Origin: Tricholoma matsutake
Taxonomy: Eukaryota > Basidiomycota > Agaricomycetes > Agaricales > Tricholomataceae
Reading direction: 5' to 3'
NCBI GenBank assembly: GCA_026075535.2
Contig: AP026541.1
Span: forward strand, 9,672,001 to 9,736,000
Length of the DNA: 64,000 nucleotides
Made by a program: the position numbers and the translations under genes. Numbering within the stretch: the stretch's first letter is position 1; each line of letters begins with the position of its first letter. The notes beneath the pieces are model-generated. The model did not search any database and was not told where the DNA came from. It worked only from the letters and a program-made list of their open reading frames with translations. Below, one piece after another: positions 45,882 to 56,703 of this stretch.

Positions 45882-48800
45882 AGTCTAAGTAGAGGGTGGC
45901 CACTCCCAATGCATCCACAGTTTTCCTGCAAGGGATAAAAGTTACCCCCTTCATAAGCCCATGGTCTACCACAACCATGAGTGCATCATAACCCTCAGAC
46001 TCTGGTAGGTCGGTTATGAAATCTGTCATCACCATTGCAAATGGTCTGGTTGCCTTGGACTTGATCAGTTGTAGTGGTGGTGTCATCAGGTGGGTATTGA
46101 CCTTCATCTGTTGGCATATTGCACATCCAGCAACGTAGTTCTTGATGTATGTCATCATCCCTGGCCACCAGTAGTCCCTTCTGACCATTTCAGTTGTCTG
46201 CCATTGTCCCGGGTGTCCGCTGGTTACTCCTTCATGGTATTTTTGCACCAGCTTCTCCATTGTCGGGGACATAGCAACTGTCTCAGAAGAATAGAAGGCC
46301 ATCTTCTATCTTCCAGTCTTCTAACACCAATCTTATTGGTGGCATTCCTTTGGTCTTTAGTGCCTCAATTGCACTCTTTACCAGGTCGTCTTTCATGATA
46401 CTCCCTGTGAGCAGATCATGCATTTCTGTATCAATGAATTTCACAAATACTGTTTCAGGTAGCAGTGTGATGTCTTTATTGTCATTGTCCTCTGCCGGTA
46501 TGTGGTCTGCTCTTCGTGATAATGCATCACTCTGTACCATCTGTGATCCAGGTATGTGGACGAGCTGCAAGTCAAATTCCAATAGGAATAGGCTCCATCT
46601 TGCCTGTCATCTGTTCAGCTTCTGTGCTGTCCAGAAGTACATTAGGTTCTTGTGGTCCAACAGGATTACTACTGGGTGTCCTGATCCCAGTCGGTAGTGT
46701 CTCCAGGTCTCTAGTGATCATGCAATGGCTAGTAACTCCCTGTCGTATATCTCATAGTTCTGTTCTGTTGGTGTTAGCACATATGATATGTATCTGCATG
46801 GATGCCAGTCCCCATTCATGTCCCTTTGTCTCAGCACTCCTCCTGTAGCATGTTTTGAGGCATCTGATTCAATTGTGAATGGTTTCATTGGGTCTGGCAT
46901 CAGCAGTACCAGTGCTTCTGCAAATTTCCTTTTCAATGTTTGAAAGGCCTGTTTGCATTCCATTGTCCAGTTGAATGTCTTGTCCTTTTTTGTCAGTTCA
47001 TTAAGTGGTCTGCTTGTCTCCGCGAAATGTCCAATGAATTTCCTGTAGTCCCAAATCCCAGGAAAGATCTGACTGCCTTTATGTTTGTCGGGGTGGGCCA
47101 ATCCTGTATACCTGCCAGTTTTGTGTTGTCCATTGCAATTTCGTTGGCTTGGATGATCAGACCCAAGAATTCCACCTCATGGACCTCAAACTTGCATTTC
47201 TCTGGCTTCAGGTATAGGTCATTTTCTGCCAGTCTTTGCAGTACCCTCCTTGTCCTTTCCTGGTGTTCATTCTGATCCTTGGAGAATATCAGGATGTCAT
47301 CCATGTAAATCACTCGCCATCCTTCTCCAATCATGTCGCAGAAGATCTCGTTCATCATTGCCTGGAAGGTCGCTGGTGAGTTGCATAATCTGAAGAACAT
47401 CCCCATTGGCTCAAACAGCCCTCTGTTCGTCTTGAAGGCTGCCTTCCATTGATCTCCATCCTTGATTCTGACGTTGTGATACCCCCATCAGATGTCCAGT
47501 TTTGTGAACCATTTTGCCCCTCTCAGTTTATCCAACAGGTCTCCTACCAGTGGCAGCAGGTAGGTGTTCTTGATCGTGCCATTATTCAAATACCTGTAGT
47601 CCTGACATGGTCTCAGGGCATCCGAGTCCTTCTTCGCAACAAAGAAGAATGGCAATGCCATGGGCAATTTTGATGGTCAAATGTATCCCTTTTCTAGACT
47701 TTTGTCAAGGAACTTGTTGAGTTTCTTCTGTTCTGCTGGCGACAGTGGGTACACCCTGCAATCCTTTGCCACAAAGTCTGGTTTGAGTTCTATTGCATGG
47801 TCCCAGGGTCTTGATTCTGGGAAATCTTTCCAATGCTTCTTTCTTGAATATCCGCTGGTACTCCTTGTATTGTTCTGGGAGTAGTTCATCTAGGGTTTTT
47901 TGCTCTGGGTCTCCTTCCTTCTTATGCGTCAGGTGCTGTGAGACCAATGTTTTTGCCTTAATGCAGATATTTGTCCATAAGCATATTGCGGTGATCCTTT
48001 TGCCTTCACGATCCAAGAGAGTGTCTTTGTTGTTTGGGAGTACAAGTACCTTGGCTCATCATACTACTCTGTCAGTGGCAACTTAGCTGGTTCAAATATT
48101 CTGATGATGGGTTCTCCTCAGATGTAGGCAATTAGTAGTTCATTGTCTGTGATCCTTTGTTCGGGCGTCCCTTCCAATTGTTCCATTGCCTGTTCTGTTG
48201 CCTGTTCATGGTTTGCCGGTGCTGGGTTTTTCTTCCCAGTGTCTTCTTCATCTTGTGGCCCAATGGGCTCCATATTCTGAAGAGTCATGATAGCAATTTC
48301 TTCATTGTCTACTTCTTCAATCATTGCTCTCCTTGTTTTGATGGGCATCTTGCTCCCTCCCAGTTTAGCGTGGAGGGCTTCTCCCATCTGCCTTGCTTTA
48401 GCAGCAATTCTTCGGCATAGTGCTAGCCATTCCTCATTTGCTGGTTTCCTCTTGAGGGCCAGCTTTCTTTTGCCTTGGCGACCATCTTTCAGCACCATGC
48501 CCGTCACTCTTCTTTTGTCATTTCTTCAAAGGTTTTCCCTTCCTCTTTGGTTATCTTCCAGCACCATGCCAGATGTTCATTGTTGGGTTTCTTCAGTTTT
48601 GCCATCTCTCTATCAGCTATCTGGCACCATGCCAGTTGCTCTTCTTCTTTCATCATCTTCTTGGAGGTCCTTCCTCCTTCTTCAGTTGTCTTTCAGCACC
48701 ATATTGGGTACTTATTGTTGGGTTGCTCAGTTTGCACCCTCCCAATAAGGGTCTTTCCTCTTCTGAATGAGAATTCAGGATAAGTCTTGTCATTCGTTCT

Positions 48801-49232
48801 GAACTGGAAGGTCCCAATTCTCCAGTCGATCACTGGATTGATTTTTCTGAGCCATGGCAGACCCAGGATGATTGATTCTTTTCCCAATCCTGCAATGAGG
48901 AAGGTTGTTGGGAAAGATCTTCTGTTGATCGTTAAGAATCCCCTGGCTTAGTGGGAGATCTCCCCTTTCTTGTTTGGGGTTCCATCCACGTTTTTGACCC
49001 TGATCACCTTTTCCAGGGGGTGTAACTCAAATCCACTGCTTTCTGCAAATTTGTGGCTCATGAATATTCCTCCTGCTCCTGAGTTGAGCAGGGCTTCTGT
49101 TTCAATGGCTTTCCCTCTGCCTGCTCCTACCACTTTGACATCTAAATGCATAGATTGATTCTTCAAAGTGGCTAGTAATACAGTGCAGACAGAGAGTTTG
49201 GTGGTACCTGGCATTGAGGCAGGCCACCCCAT
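45880..49232 (-). pseudogene. Nested Gypsy pol (PR, RT, RNase H, partial integrase)
   Basis: Protease shows ALLNSGAGGIFMSHKFAE near 49110, Asn replacing the catalytic Asp (AAC after C). A Lys/Glu-rich linker follows at 48500-48120. RT has the expected blocks ([36 protein letters not shown]) and an intact IYMDDILIFSK near 47310. RNase H has TIESDASKHATGGVL near 46880. Integrase has HEGVTSGHPGQW ... CAICQQMK and MTDFITDLPESEGYDALMVVVD, then ends at the Copia junction. TGA codons occur near 48122, 47685, 47490, 46714 and 46610, at positions that are Arg in relatives. Confidence 0.88.
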
Positions 49233-50326
49233 TAAAAACCCTCATCCCCTATTATGGCAAGAGCTTTCCCCTTTTCTTCTTCATCGAGTTCCTTCATGAT
49301 TGCTCGGATCTTCAAGTAGGCTTCTTTGCCTTTCTTCTTTGGGAACGACTGGTTCTTGGTCCTTGTTTCCCCTTTCTTATGTTTAGTCACTCTGTGTCCT
49401 GGCTGGTGGCACACAAAGCATAATCCCTTCTTCATATGTTCAATCCTCTCCTGGTAGGAGAGTCGGTTGATCTCGAGTGGGCTCTCTTTTGTTTTAGAGT
49501 GCAGCAGCCTTTTCACCAAAGCTTCCTGTGCTTTCCCTGCTATGGCTCTTGCTCTCCTCCACTGTCCATCGTACTTGGAGGTGGCATTGATCATTCCTTC
49601 CAAGGTCATAGGAATCGTTTCCATGTTGAAAACTCTTTTGAGGAGCTTGGGGTTTAGCCCATCCATAAAGAGTTCAATGAGGGCAGTGTCATCATTGATT
49701 CCCACCTTTTCTTGCAGGATTTGGAACTGTGCAATGTAGTCCTCCAGGTCCTGTCCCTGCTTTAGGCTCTTCATATCTGTCCTGGCTCTACCAGCTTCAT
49801 CGATCGGCATGAACACTGTTTTGAGCACCAATTCAAAGGTTGACCAGGCTCCTAGGTCTTCCTTTTCTGCCCATGTCTGTGCCCAGGGTGCAGCAGTTCC
49901 TCCATTCATGAAAGACAGTGCAAAGATGATCTTTTTCTCGTTGGTGTTGTAGATTCCATGGTTCACTCTTAAATAGAGTTTTACTTCTTGTAAGAACTTT
50001 GCAGTTCTGGTTCAGTCCCCTGTGAAGTCAGATGGGGTTTGGATTCTGATTTCCTTGGATGATGTGGTGGGTTCAGTAGACATGTTGTGGTAGATGTCAT
50101 TGTCAGATAAGGAAAATGGATCTTGTTCTGGGGTTTCTTCTTTGTTCAAAGATCTGAAGTCTTTGTCAGTGAGGTACTGTGGTTCCTCGTCTCTTGTTCG
50201 CTTTGAGAACCACTTCTGTGCTGGTTCTGAGTATCATACTAGTCAACCCTGGTACCTATACCATGGGGTTCTTCCTGATGATGATGCTCCTGTTGGAGGT
50301 CTGTCTGGGCTTTGTCTGAAAGACAT
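49232..50326 (-). pseudogene. Nested Gypsy gag
   Basis: ATG at 50326 (MSFRQSPDRPPTG) opens the frame. Two TGA (near 50243 and 50234) and one near 50018 stand at CGA-type positions. A second ATG lies near 50082 (MSTEPTTSSKEIRIQTP). The capsid part has NEKKIIFALSFMNGGTAAPW and YIAQFQILQEKVGINDDTAL. The knuckle CFVCHQPGHRVTKH near 49410 lacks the last Cys. The hairpin leader ends about 90 nt upstream of the first ATG. Confidence 0.82.
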
Positions 50327-50417
50327 TGTGTCTGCATCTAGGTAGGTGGACTTTGTAGATCAGCTTAACCTTTTGTTAAGACTATAGGTCTCAACTCAGC
50401 CTAGGCTTTGTGTGTTG

Positions 50418-50625
50418 CAGTTGGAGGCTTTCCAACTGTATCAGTTATCACTGTAAGAGGCTTTCTTACTGTATCGGGTTCTTCCTGGACTTGGGTGCTT
50501 CCCTAGTCAATACAGCTATCCATACTCAGAGGCTTTCTGAGTAGACCGTCTATTCATGTATCACAGTTGGAGGCTTTCCAACTGTCAAGTTCAAGTTATC
50601 ACAACTTAGAGGCTTTCTAAGTTGT
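50418..50625 (-). promoter_or_regulatory. Array of five stem-loops with invariant loop in the Gypsy 5' leader
   Basis: Plus-strand loop AGGCTTT (AAAGCCT in the RNA sense) is enclosed by different, perfectly paired stems: CAGTTGG at 50418-50438 (7 bp), GTAAG at 50453-50469 (5 bp), TACTCAG at 50523-50543 (7 bp), ACAGTTGG at 50563-50585 (8 bp) and ACAACTTAG at 50601-50625 (9 bp). They lie between a TATA box and the gag ATG, so they would be in the transcript leader. Possible roles are packaging, dimerisation or translation control. This is inference. Confidence 0.85.
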
Positions 50626-50701
50626 CAAGTGCTCTGGTTGAGTTTAAGACCATTGGTTGAATTAGGTCAAGCTGAAGAATACACAGAGTATGACTCCAGC
50701 T

Positions 50702-50709
50702 TATATATG
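50702..50709 (-). promoter_or_regulatory. TATA box of the nested Gypsy LTR
   Basis: CATATATAAG on the minus strand, about 380 nt upstream of the gag ATG and just upstream of the hairpin array, fits a core promoter in the LTR. Confidence 0.5.
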
Positions 50710-50785
50710 GTTCAAAGATGTTTATTGTCCCATCGGAACAAGAGATCTTTGTCAAGTAATAATAGAATGAACAATAGAAAAGTAA

Positions 50786-50940
50786 GCCTCATGTCTAGCA
50801 TGAGGCGTCTGAAGTCATGGAGTGCTGTGGCGCAGCATGTCAGAGAACAATAGAAGATAAACCTCATGCCAAGCATGAGGCATCCAATGTCACAGATCTG
50901 ATGTCAAGGATCCAATGTCAAGGAGTGCTGCAGTGCAGCA
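50786..50940. repeat. Palindrome-rich duplicated upstream region of the Gypsy LTR
   Basis: Two similar modules each hold a CCTCATG..CATGAGG palindrome (50786-50806 and 50862-50880) and a TGCTG..CAGCA palindrome (50823-50837 and 50926-50940). They sit upstream of the TATA box, where they could be promoter or enhancer sites. Confidence 0.65.
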
Positions 50941-51075
50941 TGTCAATGGTGGGAGTCAGACATCAAAGAGTCTCCTATCAGAATGAGTCGAGTTGAATGT
51001 GGCAGAAAAATGAAGTACCTGGCTTTGCCAGCATATGTCTGGCCATCCTGGGTTACAATAACAAAAATCATAACA

Positions 51076-52544
51076 GGCCCAGTGAGAAATCCATTAATGC
51101 TAGGTGACGTATTTCGACATGATGAGGCTCACCAAAATCAGATCAGATAACATCACTCTGAGCCAACCACTGGCACAAATACCATCATTATCCAACATTA
51201 TCTGATTATTGAGGTATGGTAATTTTATGCCTATTTGGGTCAGAAAAAACTGATATTATTCAATGCTATGCAACTACCATACTCTAATATACTACCCATG
51301 CTTCTTCTGCCACCCCCTCAATTGCATTCGATAGCCCACAGCAAAAACCTTCACCTTGCCAGTCGCCATCGCCTCCACTGCATTCCCATCGACTGTCGCC
51401 GCACCTACCAGGTCCACGCCACCTCTGTGATGCTGGAGTCCCTGACGCCATCATGGGAGCACCATCACAGCATCAATTTGGAACTATGTAACCTAGATCA
51501 TCAGCATTGCGGAAATAGGAATAAATCTGTGACATACCTGAAATTCTGAGCATCAAGTTCTGTCACCTCTTGTCATTTACATCTGGATAGCTGAACTTCA
51601 TTAATATCCTTCAGAGGGAATTGGACTTGGGGCATAGGATGACTTTTGAGCAGGAGATTCAAGTGCAGTGATGGGGCAGTAGTAGGTGACTGTATTCTAA
51701 ATCAAAATTGTGAGCTGTGAGCTGATATATGCACATTGAATAAACAAAAAACATACCATGGATTACCAACTCAATTGTGCAAGGCAATATTTGCCTCCTC
51801 CATCTTCTGCTGCACACAATGTCATGTCAGCTTGCAAATAGGCAAGGGCATTCCAGAGGAAGTCAATTTATGTCAATAGGAATCTGGATTTGTTGGCTTT
51901 GGAGATAGGTGGATGTAAAGAAAAACCAATGTGTACACTTTATAATGCATACACTTTATAATGAGTACACTTTATAATGTGTTCCTTCCATCAAAGGTTT
52001 CATCTTCAAGTTCGGGCCTGTGAAGCACATCCACCAAAAGGTTGTTATCAGAAACTCAAAATACAAAAGGATCCCACATACAAAGAAGACCTGGCTTAAG
52101 ACTGCTGTGTTTCTTCGCTGGACCCCATCACAACCACATGGTATGCAAGGCCCGAATTGCCAGAAGCTGAAGATTTTGGGTAGGTCACAGCTCCTGGGAG
52201 ACTGGGCATGTTCACTCATTGATGATTGTCCATTGAGGTGGTCAACGTTGCTGGAGATTGTGTGATGGGAAGAGGGAAAGAATTGCAAATCACATGTGGG
52301 AACATGTAGGACTAAATAGTGCAGCTGTGATGGGGAGACTCTGAAGACCGAAGTTCAACTTGAAATTGTGTAGCCCAAGATAGCCACTGGGATTGTACAT
52401 AGAAAGACATAGATAGTAAGTACTTCACAAAAATCAACTAGTGTCTCCCAGAGTCATTTTTTTGTCAGCCAGTCAGTTAATGCCAGATTGTGTCACCTGG
52501 TGACATGTACTTTCCAGTGGACGGGCTTTCCAGTTTCATTTTGC
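51076..52544. other. Unassigned 1.5 kb inside the second Copia
   Basis: It replaces the Copia integrase. A plus-strand frame near 51995-52268 (HIHQKVVIRNSKYKRIPHT, then CPLRWSTLLEIV) looks protein-like but I do not recognise it; it is followed by TGA at an apparent Arg position (IV-x-WEEGKN). A smaller frame at 51235-51549 is unassigned. A 10-mer ATGAGTACAC / ATGCATACAC near-repeat lies at 51940-51980. Confidence 0.4.
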
Positions 52545-54202
52545 TTAATATGGAAGATTGGTTTCCCTTTTTGGATGCGCTTCCCCTGGGGTACTTTGGC
52601 TTGTGGAACTAGCTTGTAAACTCCCATGTCTTTCAAGGATTATGGTAAATGTGTGATCGGCAGTAGCAGAATAAAGGTTAAGAGTGTAGAGTTTTTTGGA
52701 GAGTTGAGATCCCCGAGCAATGAGTGCTCCAGTGGATTTGTCAGTGATCCAACATAGGGAGTTGTCGAAATGGGCTGTAGCATTAGAGTTGTCAGCCAGT
52801 GTTCCCACTGAAATAAACCAAACTGCCGCATTAGGAATATAGAGGGTGTTACATAATGTGATTGATGTGCCTCAAGCAACCCATAATTTGATGTTGCCAA
52901 CTCTGACTGCAACAATTGATGTGCCGCCAACGCCTCTGATGGAACATGGCTGAATTGGATGAAGAGTGATAAAATCCAATTTGTCAGGGGAAATATGGAC
53001 GGATGCCCCAGTATCAATGATAAATGAATGATTGTTGATGGATAGTTGAGAATGGCTTGCCTGATTGAGAGGTTTGATGGAAAGCACATCAGTGATGGGT
53101 GTAATAGAATTATGAGCCCAATCAATACTAGTCGTTTCCTCATCCTCAGTGACAATCCAACCCTCATATTCCAATCCATCATTGTCAGTAGGCAGCTGAT
53201 CACTAGTCAGTCCAGCAAAACCTGCCACATGGGCCACTGGTGGGTCAGGTGGTGGGGCCATTGAGGCAGAGTCGATCATGACAGTGAAAGCCCGACCATT
53301 AACATCTTTCATAGTGATAGGAACCCTGGAGCTTGATTGCGATGGGGTACTGTTCTTCTTCCCTTTATCCCATGCCGCCTGTCGGGCTGCAACTGATTCC
53401 TCAGTAGACCTGCCTGCCATGCCGCTGCCAGGTTTGATGCAATACTCAATGGTATGCCCAGATTTCTTACATATGGGGTTTGTGCAAAGATACGAACTTG
53501 GAGGCCTTGATGGCTTGGAGTGTGCAGAGAGTGCAATCGAGGAATTATTACGGTGGTCATTCTCAAGAAGAGACTGCTCATTCTCAAGAAACATGCGTAT
53601 ATCTTTGGATGTGTAAGGTGAAGAATCAGTGGAGGCAGTAATGTTGCAAGAAATAATGGATTGCACATGGGGGAAACTTTTGCTGAGGGAAGTAAGCAAT
53701 GCAATACAGCAAAGGAGGTTGGCTTTAATGTCCCCCATGGCAAAAGCATGATAAGAGTGCAGATTTTTTCAGCGGTCTCGGGGAGGGGAGTGTCCTTTGT
53801 GCACTGAATGGATAGAGCTTGCTGTAATAGCTGCACTTGTCGAACTGGGCCTTCTTTTTGATGTCGATCCTGGAGGGCCTTCCAGTTAATATTAGGACCC
53901 TTCAACATATCAATAAACGGGCACTCAGAGGGAGCAACACTGGACACTAGAAAGGCATAGGCTAAATGGGAGTTGGCTTTCCAATTTGTGAGGGCACGGT
54001 AATCGGACGAGGGTGGTTGAGTGATATCACCAGTGACATAGTCATAGAGACTGTTGAGTGTGAGAGTGATGGTGATTTCTTTGCACCATTCTTTGTAGTT
54101 AGATTTGAGTTTATTGAGCTTCTCACTGACATACTGGACAGATAATTTGATGAGTGGGATGGATGGGGCAGTAGGATCAGAAGCCGTAGTTGACTCGACC
54201 AT
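52545..54202 (-). pseudogene. Copia gag and protease (second Copia)
   Basis: ATG at 54202 opens a UBN2-type gag (NYKEWCKEITITLTLNSLYD, GPNINWKALQDRHQKEG). It shifts frame near 53740 and has a knuckle CTNPICKKSGHTIEYC near 53460. The protease FIIDTGASVHISPDKLDF near 53000 keeps its Asp. A TGA after LWVA (about 52873) is at an Arg position. The frame ends at 52545, before any integrase zinc region. Confidence 0.85.
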
Positions 54203-54331
54203 GACAGGCTAATGTGGAGTGGCAAGGAGATGTGTAGCAGTGACAAAGGGGCACACGCACCAGAATTATTGGGATGTGCACCAAGTAAAATCTGTGATCC
54301 AGGACGGCAAGAGTGATCGAGATGATCAATC

Positions 54332-54355
54332 AAAAAAAAAAAAAAAAAAAAAAAA
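54332..54355 (+). repeat. Poly-A tract of 24
   Basis: A pure mononucleotide run in the Copia leader (poly-T in sense), between the LTR and gag. It is likely polymorphic. Confidence 0.95.
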
Positions 54356-54427
54356 GAAGAGGCACCAGATGACATATATCGTTGAGTGGCTAGGAAGTTT
54401 TCTATCGTTGTTTCTAACAATGAGAGT

Positions 54428-54438
54428 GGCCCATAACC
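54428..54438 (-). promoter_or_regulatory. Primer binding site of the second Copia
   Basis: Sense GGTTATGGGCC begins at the base after the LTR end TATA. It is identical to the first Copia site over 11 nt and complementary to the initiator tRNA-Met anticodon arm. Confidence 0.75.
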
Positions 54439-54793
54439 TATAGAAATTCAATCCTAGCATAATCAGAGTTTAACTCAGTCTCTGTATAAGTGACTTTTAG
54501 GTAATACAAATACTGTACCTAGCGTAATCAGAGCTTAACTATAGGTACAGTAAGTAATGATTCATAATTGAGTAATAACAAACACACTCACCTCAGTCTC
54601 TGTATAAGTGACTGAGGTGAACAGTTGACTGTCTCCTCTATATATATGTGAGGCCAGCTACACAAAGAATGAAAGGAATAAATGGCACAAAGGGGCTTAC
54701 AAAATGACGCATCAAAGGGATAGACTATAAATAGTACATGCATCAAATGCGTGATCGTGTATGCTCACAGTGTGATAATGAGCATTCTCAACA
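54439..54793 (-). repeat. 5' LTR of the second Copia
   Basis: 355 bp, sense TGTTGAGAATGC...TTTCTATA. The end is TATA instead of the usual CA. Both copies share this, so it predates insertion. Confidence 0.95.
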
Positions 54794-54926
54794 GAGACTC
54801 AGTGGGTAAGCATGGCTTGACACTTGATCTGAGTTCTCAGTGATTGATAACTCACTCTATATGTCCAGTATCATCTTTGGTGTGTGGAACTTGAGCAAGA
54901 ACCACAAAATTGGGGGAAATGGTCAT
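54794..54926 (+). pseudogene. PHD-like zinc-finger gene, part after the Copia insertion
   Basis: The exon remnant 54794-54805 ends TGG. The intron at 54806-54868 runs from GTAAGC to TCCAG. The next exon reads YHLWCVELEQEPQNWGKW and stops at TGA near 54924. It continues the finger begun at 43868-44211. Confidence 0.6.
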
Positions 54927-55173
54927 GAAGATGATGTCATATTGCTAAATATAGACATGTTCCTGATTATGTAAGTTAGTTAGTCCACCAAAAATGTCCT
55001 TAGGGCCTTTTCAGTAACCGGTTAGGGTAGGGCAGGTTAAGCTGGGAACAGGTTTTGGAAAGTCCTGAAACCAACTGAAACCTGATCAGTCAAGCTGTGT
55101 TGTACTCCTGCTGGGCTGTGTGACATCCAAATATATATTAGTTGTTTATTACCATTCTCTACATCTCGCAACC

Positions 55174-56632
55174 ATGGTTCTCACTGCTAGTCCCTCCAAG
55201 AGGCAGACTAAGACCTCCTTATCTAGTCATCAAATCAGAAAACAGAAGTACAAGAAGATATCAAGTGTAATGGCTACTATTGCTGGTGCTGTAACAGCAG
55301 CTGTTCATTCATCACAGTATGTCGACAAACAGGCTTTGCATACATCAATTCTTACAGGACAGAGGTGGCTTGATGAGCTTCTGACAGGTAGCCAGCTAGA
55401 ATCCTTTTTTTTGAATATACTATCTGATTTATAAAAAAAATCACTTATACAGGGCATCCTTCACATTTTTGGGCCAGTTTGGAATGCAGCGCTTTGTATT
55501 CTGAAAATTACTCCGTGAATTAGAACACAAGTGTGGACTGTGCAACACAAAGCATGTTACATCAGAAGAACAACTTGCAATCTTCTTGCGTATTGCTCGA
55601 ACAGGGTTGGGAAACCAGGAAATGCAAGAGCGGTTCCAACGAAGTGGAGACACAATTTCTAAGTAAGTGACCAACAGATTCATATGACTTTCCAGCACAG
55701 TTCAAGAAATTTAAATCATACAGATGCTTTCATCGACTTCTAAACATGGTTGTTTCAAAGGAGTTCTATGGTGCATATGTCACTCTCCCTCCTCCAAACA
55801 CCATTCCTGATGAGATCAAAAATAATCCTTGCTTCTATCCATTTTTTAAAGATTGCCATGGAGCAGTTGATGGGTCCCTACTTGATGCTTTTGTAGCTCT
55901 CATTGACATGGCCAGGTATCACAGTCGGAAAGGTCACATTTCTACAAATCTCCTTGCTGCTTGCTGCTTCAATCTTCTCTTCTGTTATCTTCTCTCTGGA
56001 TGGGAAGGGAGTGCAGCTGATGGCCATGTATTTGATGATGCATGCAGGACAGATTTTGAAATACCACCTGGGATCTATTATCTTGGGGATGCTGGTTTCC
56101 CTTTATGTGATGTGTTGTTGGTGCCCTACCGTGGTGTATGATACCACCTCAAGGAATGGGCACAGAGTGGACAGAGGTATCACTATCTCCTTGTGATTAC
56201 TGGACAATTTTCTAACAGTTCATAAGGCCAGCTAGCCATCAGGAACTTTTTAATCTTTGGCATGCCTCTCTTCGGAATGCCATTGAACGTATTTTTGGCA
56301 TTTGCAAGTGTCAATTCAGACTCATGGTTGCAGCACCTGAGTATGATATCCACATGCAGGCTAAAATCCCCTATGCCCTGGCTGCATTACACAATTTCAT
56401 TTGTATCCATGATCCAGATGACAATGCATCAACATCATATGATCATTCAGAAGGCAGCCATTCACAAGCTCCACAGTCCTCACATGAAATCAATCCAGAA
56501 AATCTTGGAGGCAATATCTCACAGGCAGAACGAAATCGTGCAAGTGAAAGATGGGATGTAATTGCAAAGGCAATGTGGGAGGACTATCAAAATGTTTTAG
56601 CAGAAAGAGAAATGGATGTAACTGAATTATAG
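55174..56632 (+). pseudogene. PIF/Harbinger DDE transposase
   Basis: Four exons fit: 55174-55387, 55453-55662, 55724-56176 and 56227-56632, with introns of 65, 61 and 50 nt. Exon 2 has the helical SEEQLAIFLRIARTG ... ERFQRSGDTIS pattern but also a frameshift and TGA near 55500. Catalytic sites are GAVDGSLLDAFV (Asp), GWEGSAADGHVFDDA (Asp), YYLGDAGFPL and NAIERIFGICKCQF (Glu), all intact. A TGA follows PYRGV (about 56140), where the family has Arg. The C-terminus is complete (MWEDYQNVLAEREMDV). The enzyme would cut at the TIRs and insert at TTA. Confidence 0.88.
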
Positions 56633-56703
56633 ATATGTAAAATGAATATGCCACAAACAAACTATTATGGGTATCAAGAAGTTAACTATGCAGAATATGT
56701 AAG

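Larger units (their letters stand above)
45880..51075 (-). mobile_element. Ty3/Gypsy element nested in the second Copia, 3' end truncated
   Basis: Sense order from right: putative LTR start TGTTATGATTTTTG at 51075, promoter, hairpin-rich leader, gag (ATG 50326), protease, RT, RNase H, and integrase broken at about 45880 after the first catalytic region, directly fused to Copia RT. No 3' LTR is present. No chromodomain remains. Most stops are TGA at Arg positions. Confidence 0.85.
44212..54793 (-). mobile_element. Second Copia retrotransposon, TSD GAGAC, with nested Gypsy
   Basis: Two 355-bp LTRs (sense start TGTTGAGAATGC, end TTTCTATA) enclose gag-protease at the right and RT-RNase H at the left, so the sense strand is minus. 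GAGAC flanks both ends (44207-44211 and 54794-54798). The integrase is missing. Its place is taken by a Gypsy (45880-51075) and 1.5 kb of unassigned DNA, so the insertion was accompanied by deletion. The element split an exon of a PHD-like gene. Confidence 0.95.

Noticed and set aside
48287..48783. Repeated CAGCACCATGCC-containing plus-strand ORF
   Set aside because: It is antisense to the Lys/Glu-rich linker between protease and RT of the nested Gypsy, which is itself internally repetitive.
54332..54355. Poly-A as the 3' end of a LINE or SINE
   Set aside because: It lies inside the Copia leader between the PBS and gag, with no target duplication and no LINE or SINE sequence beside it.
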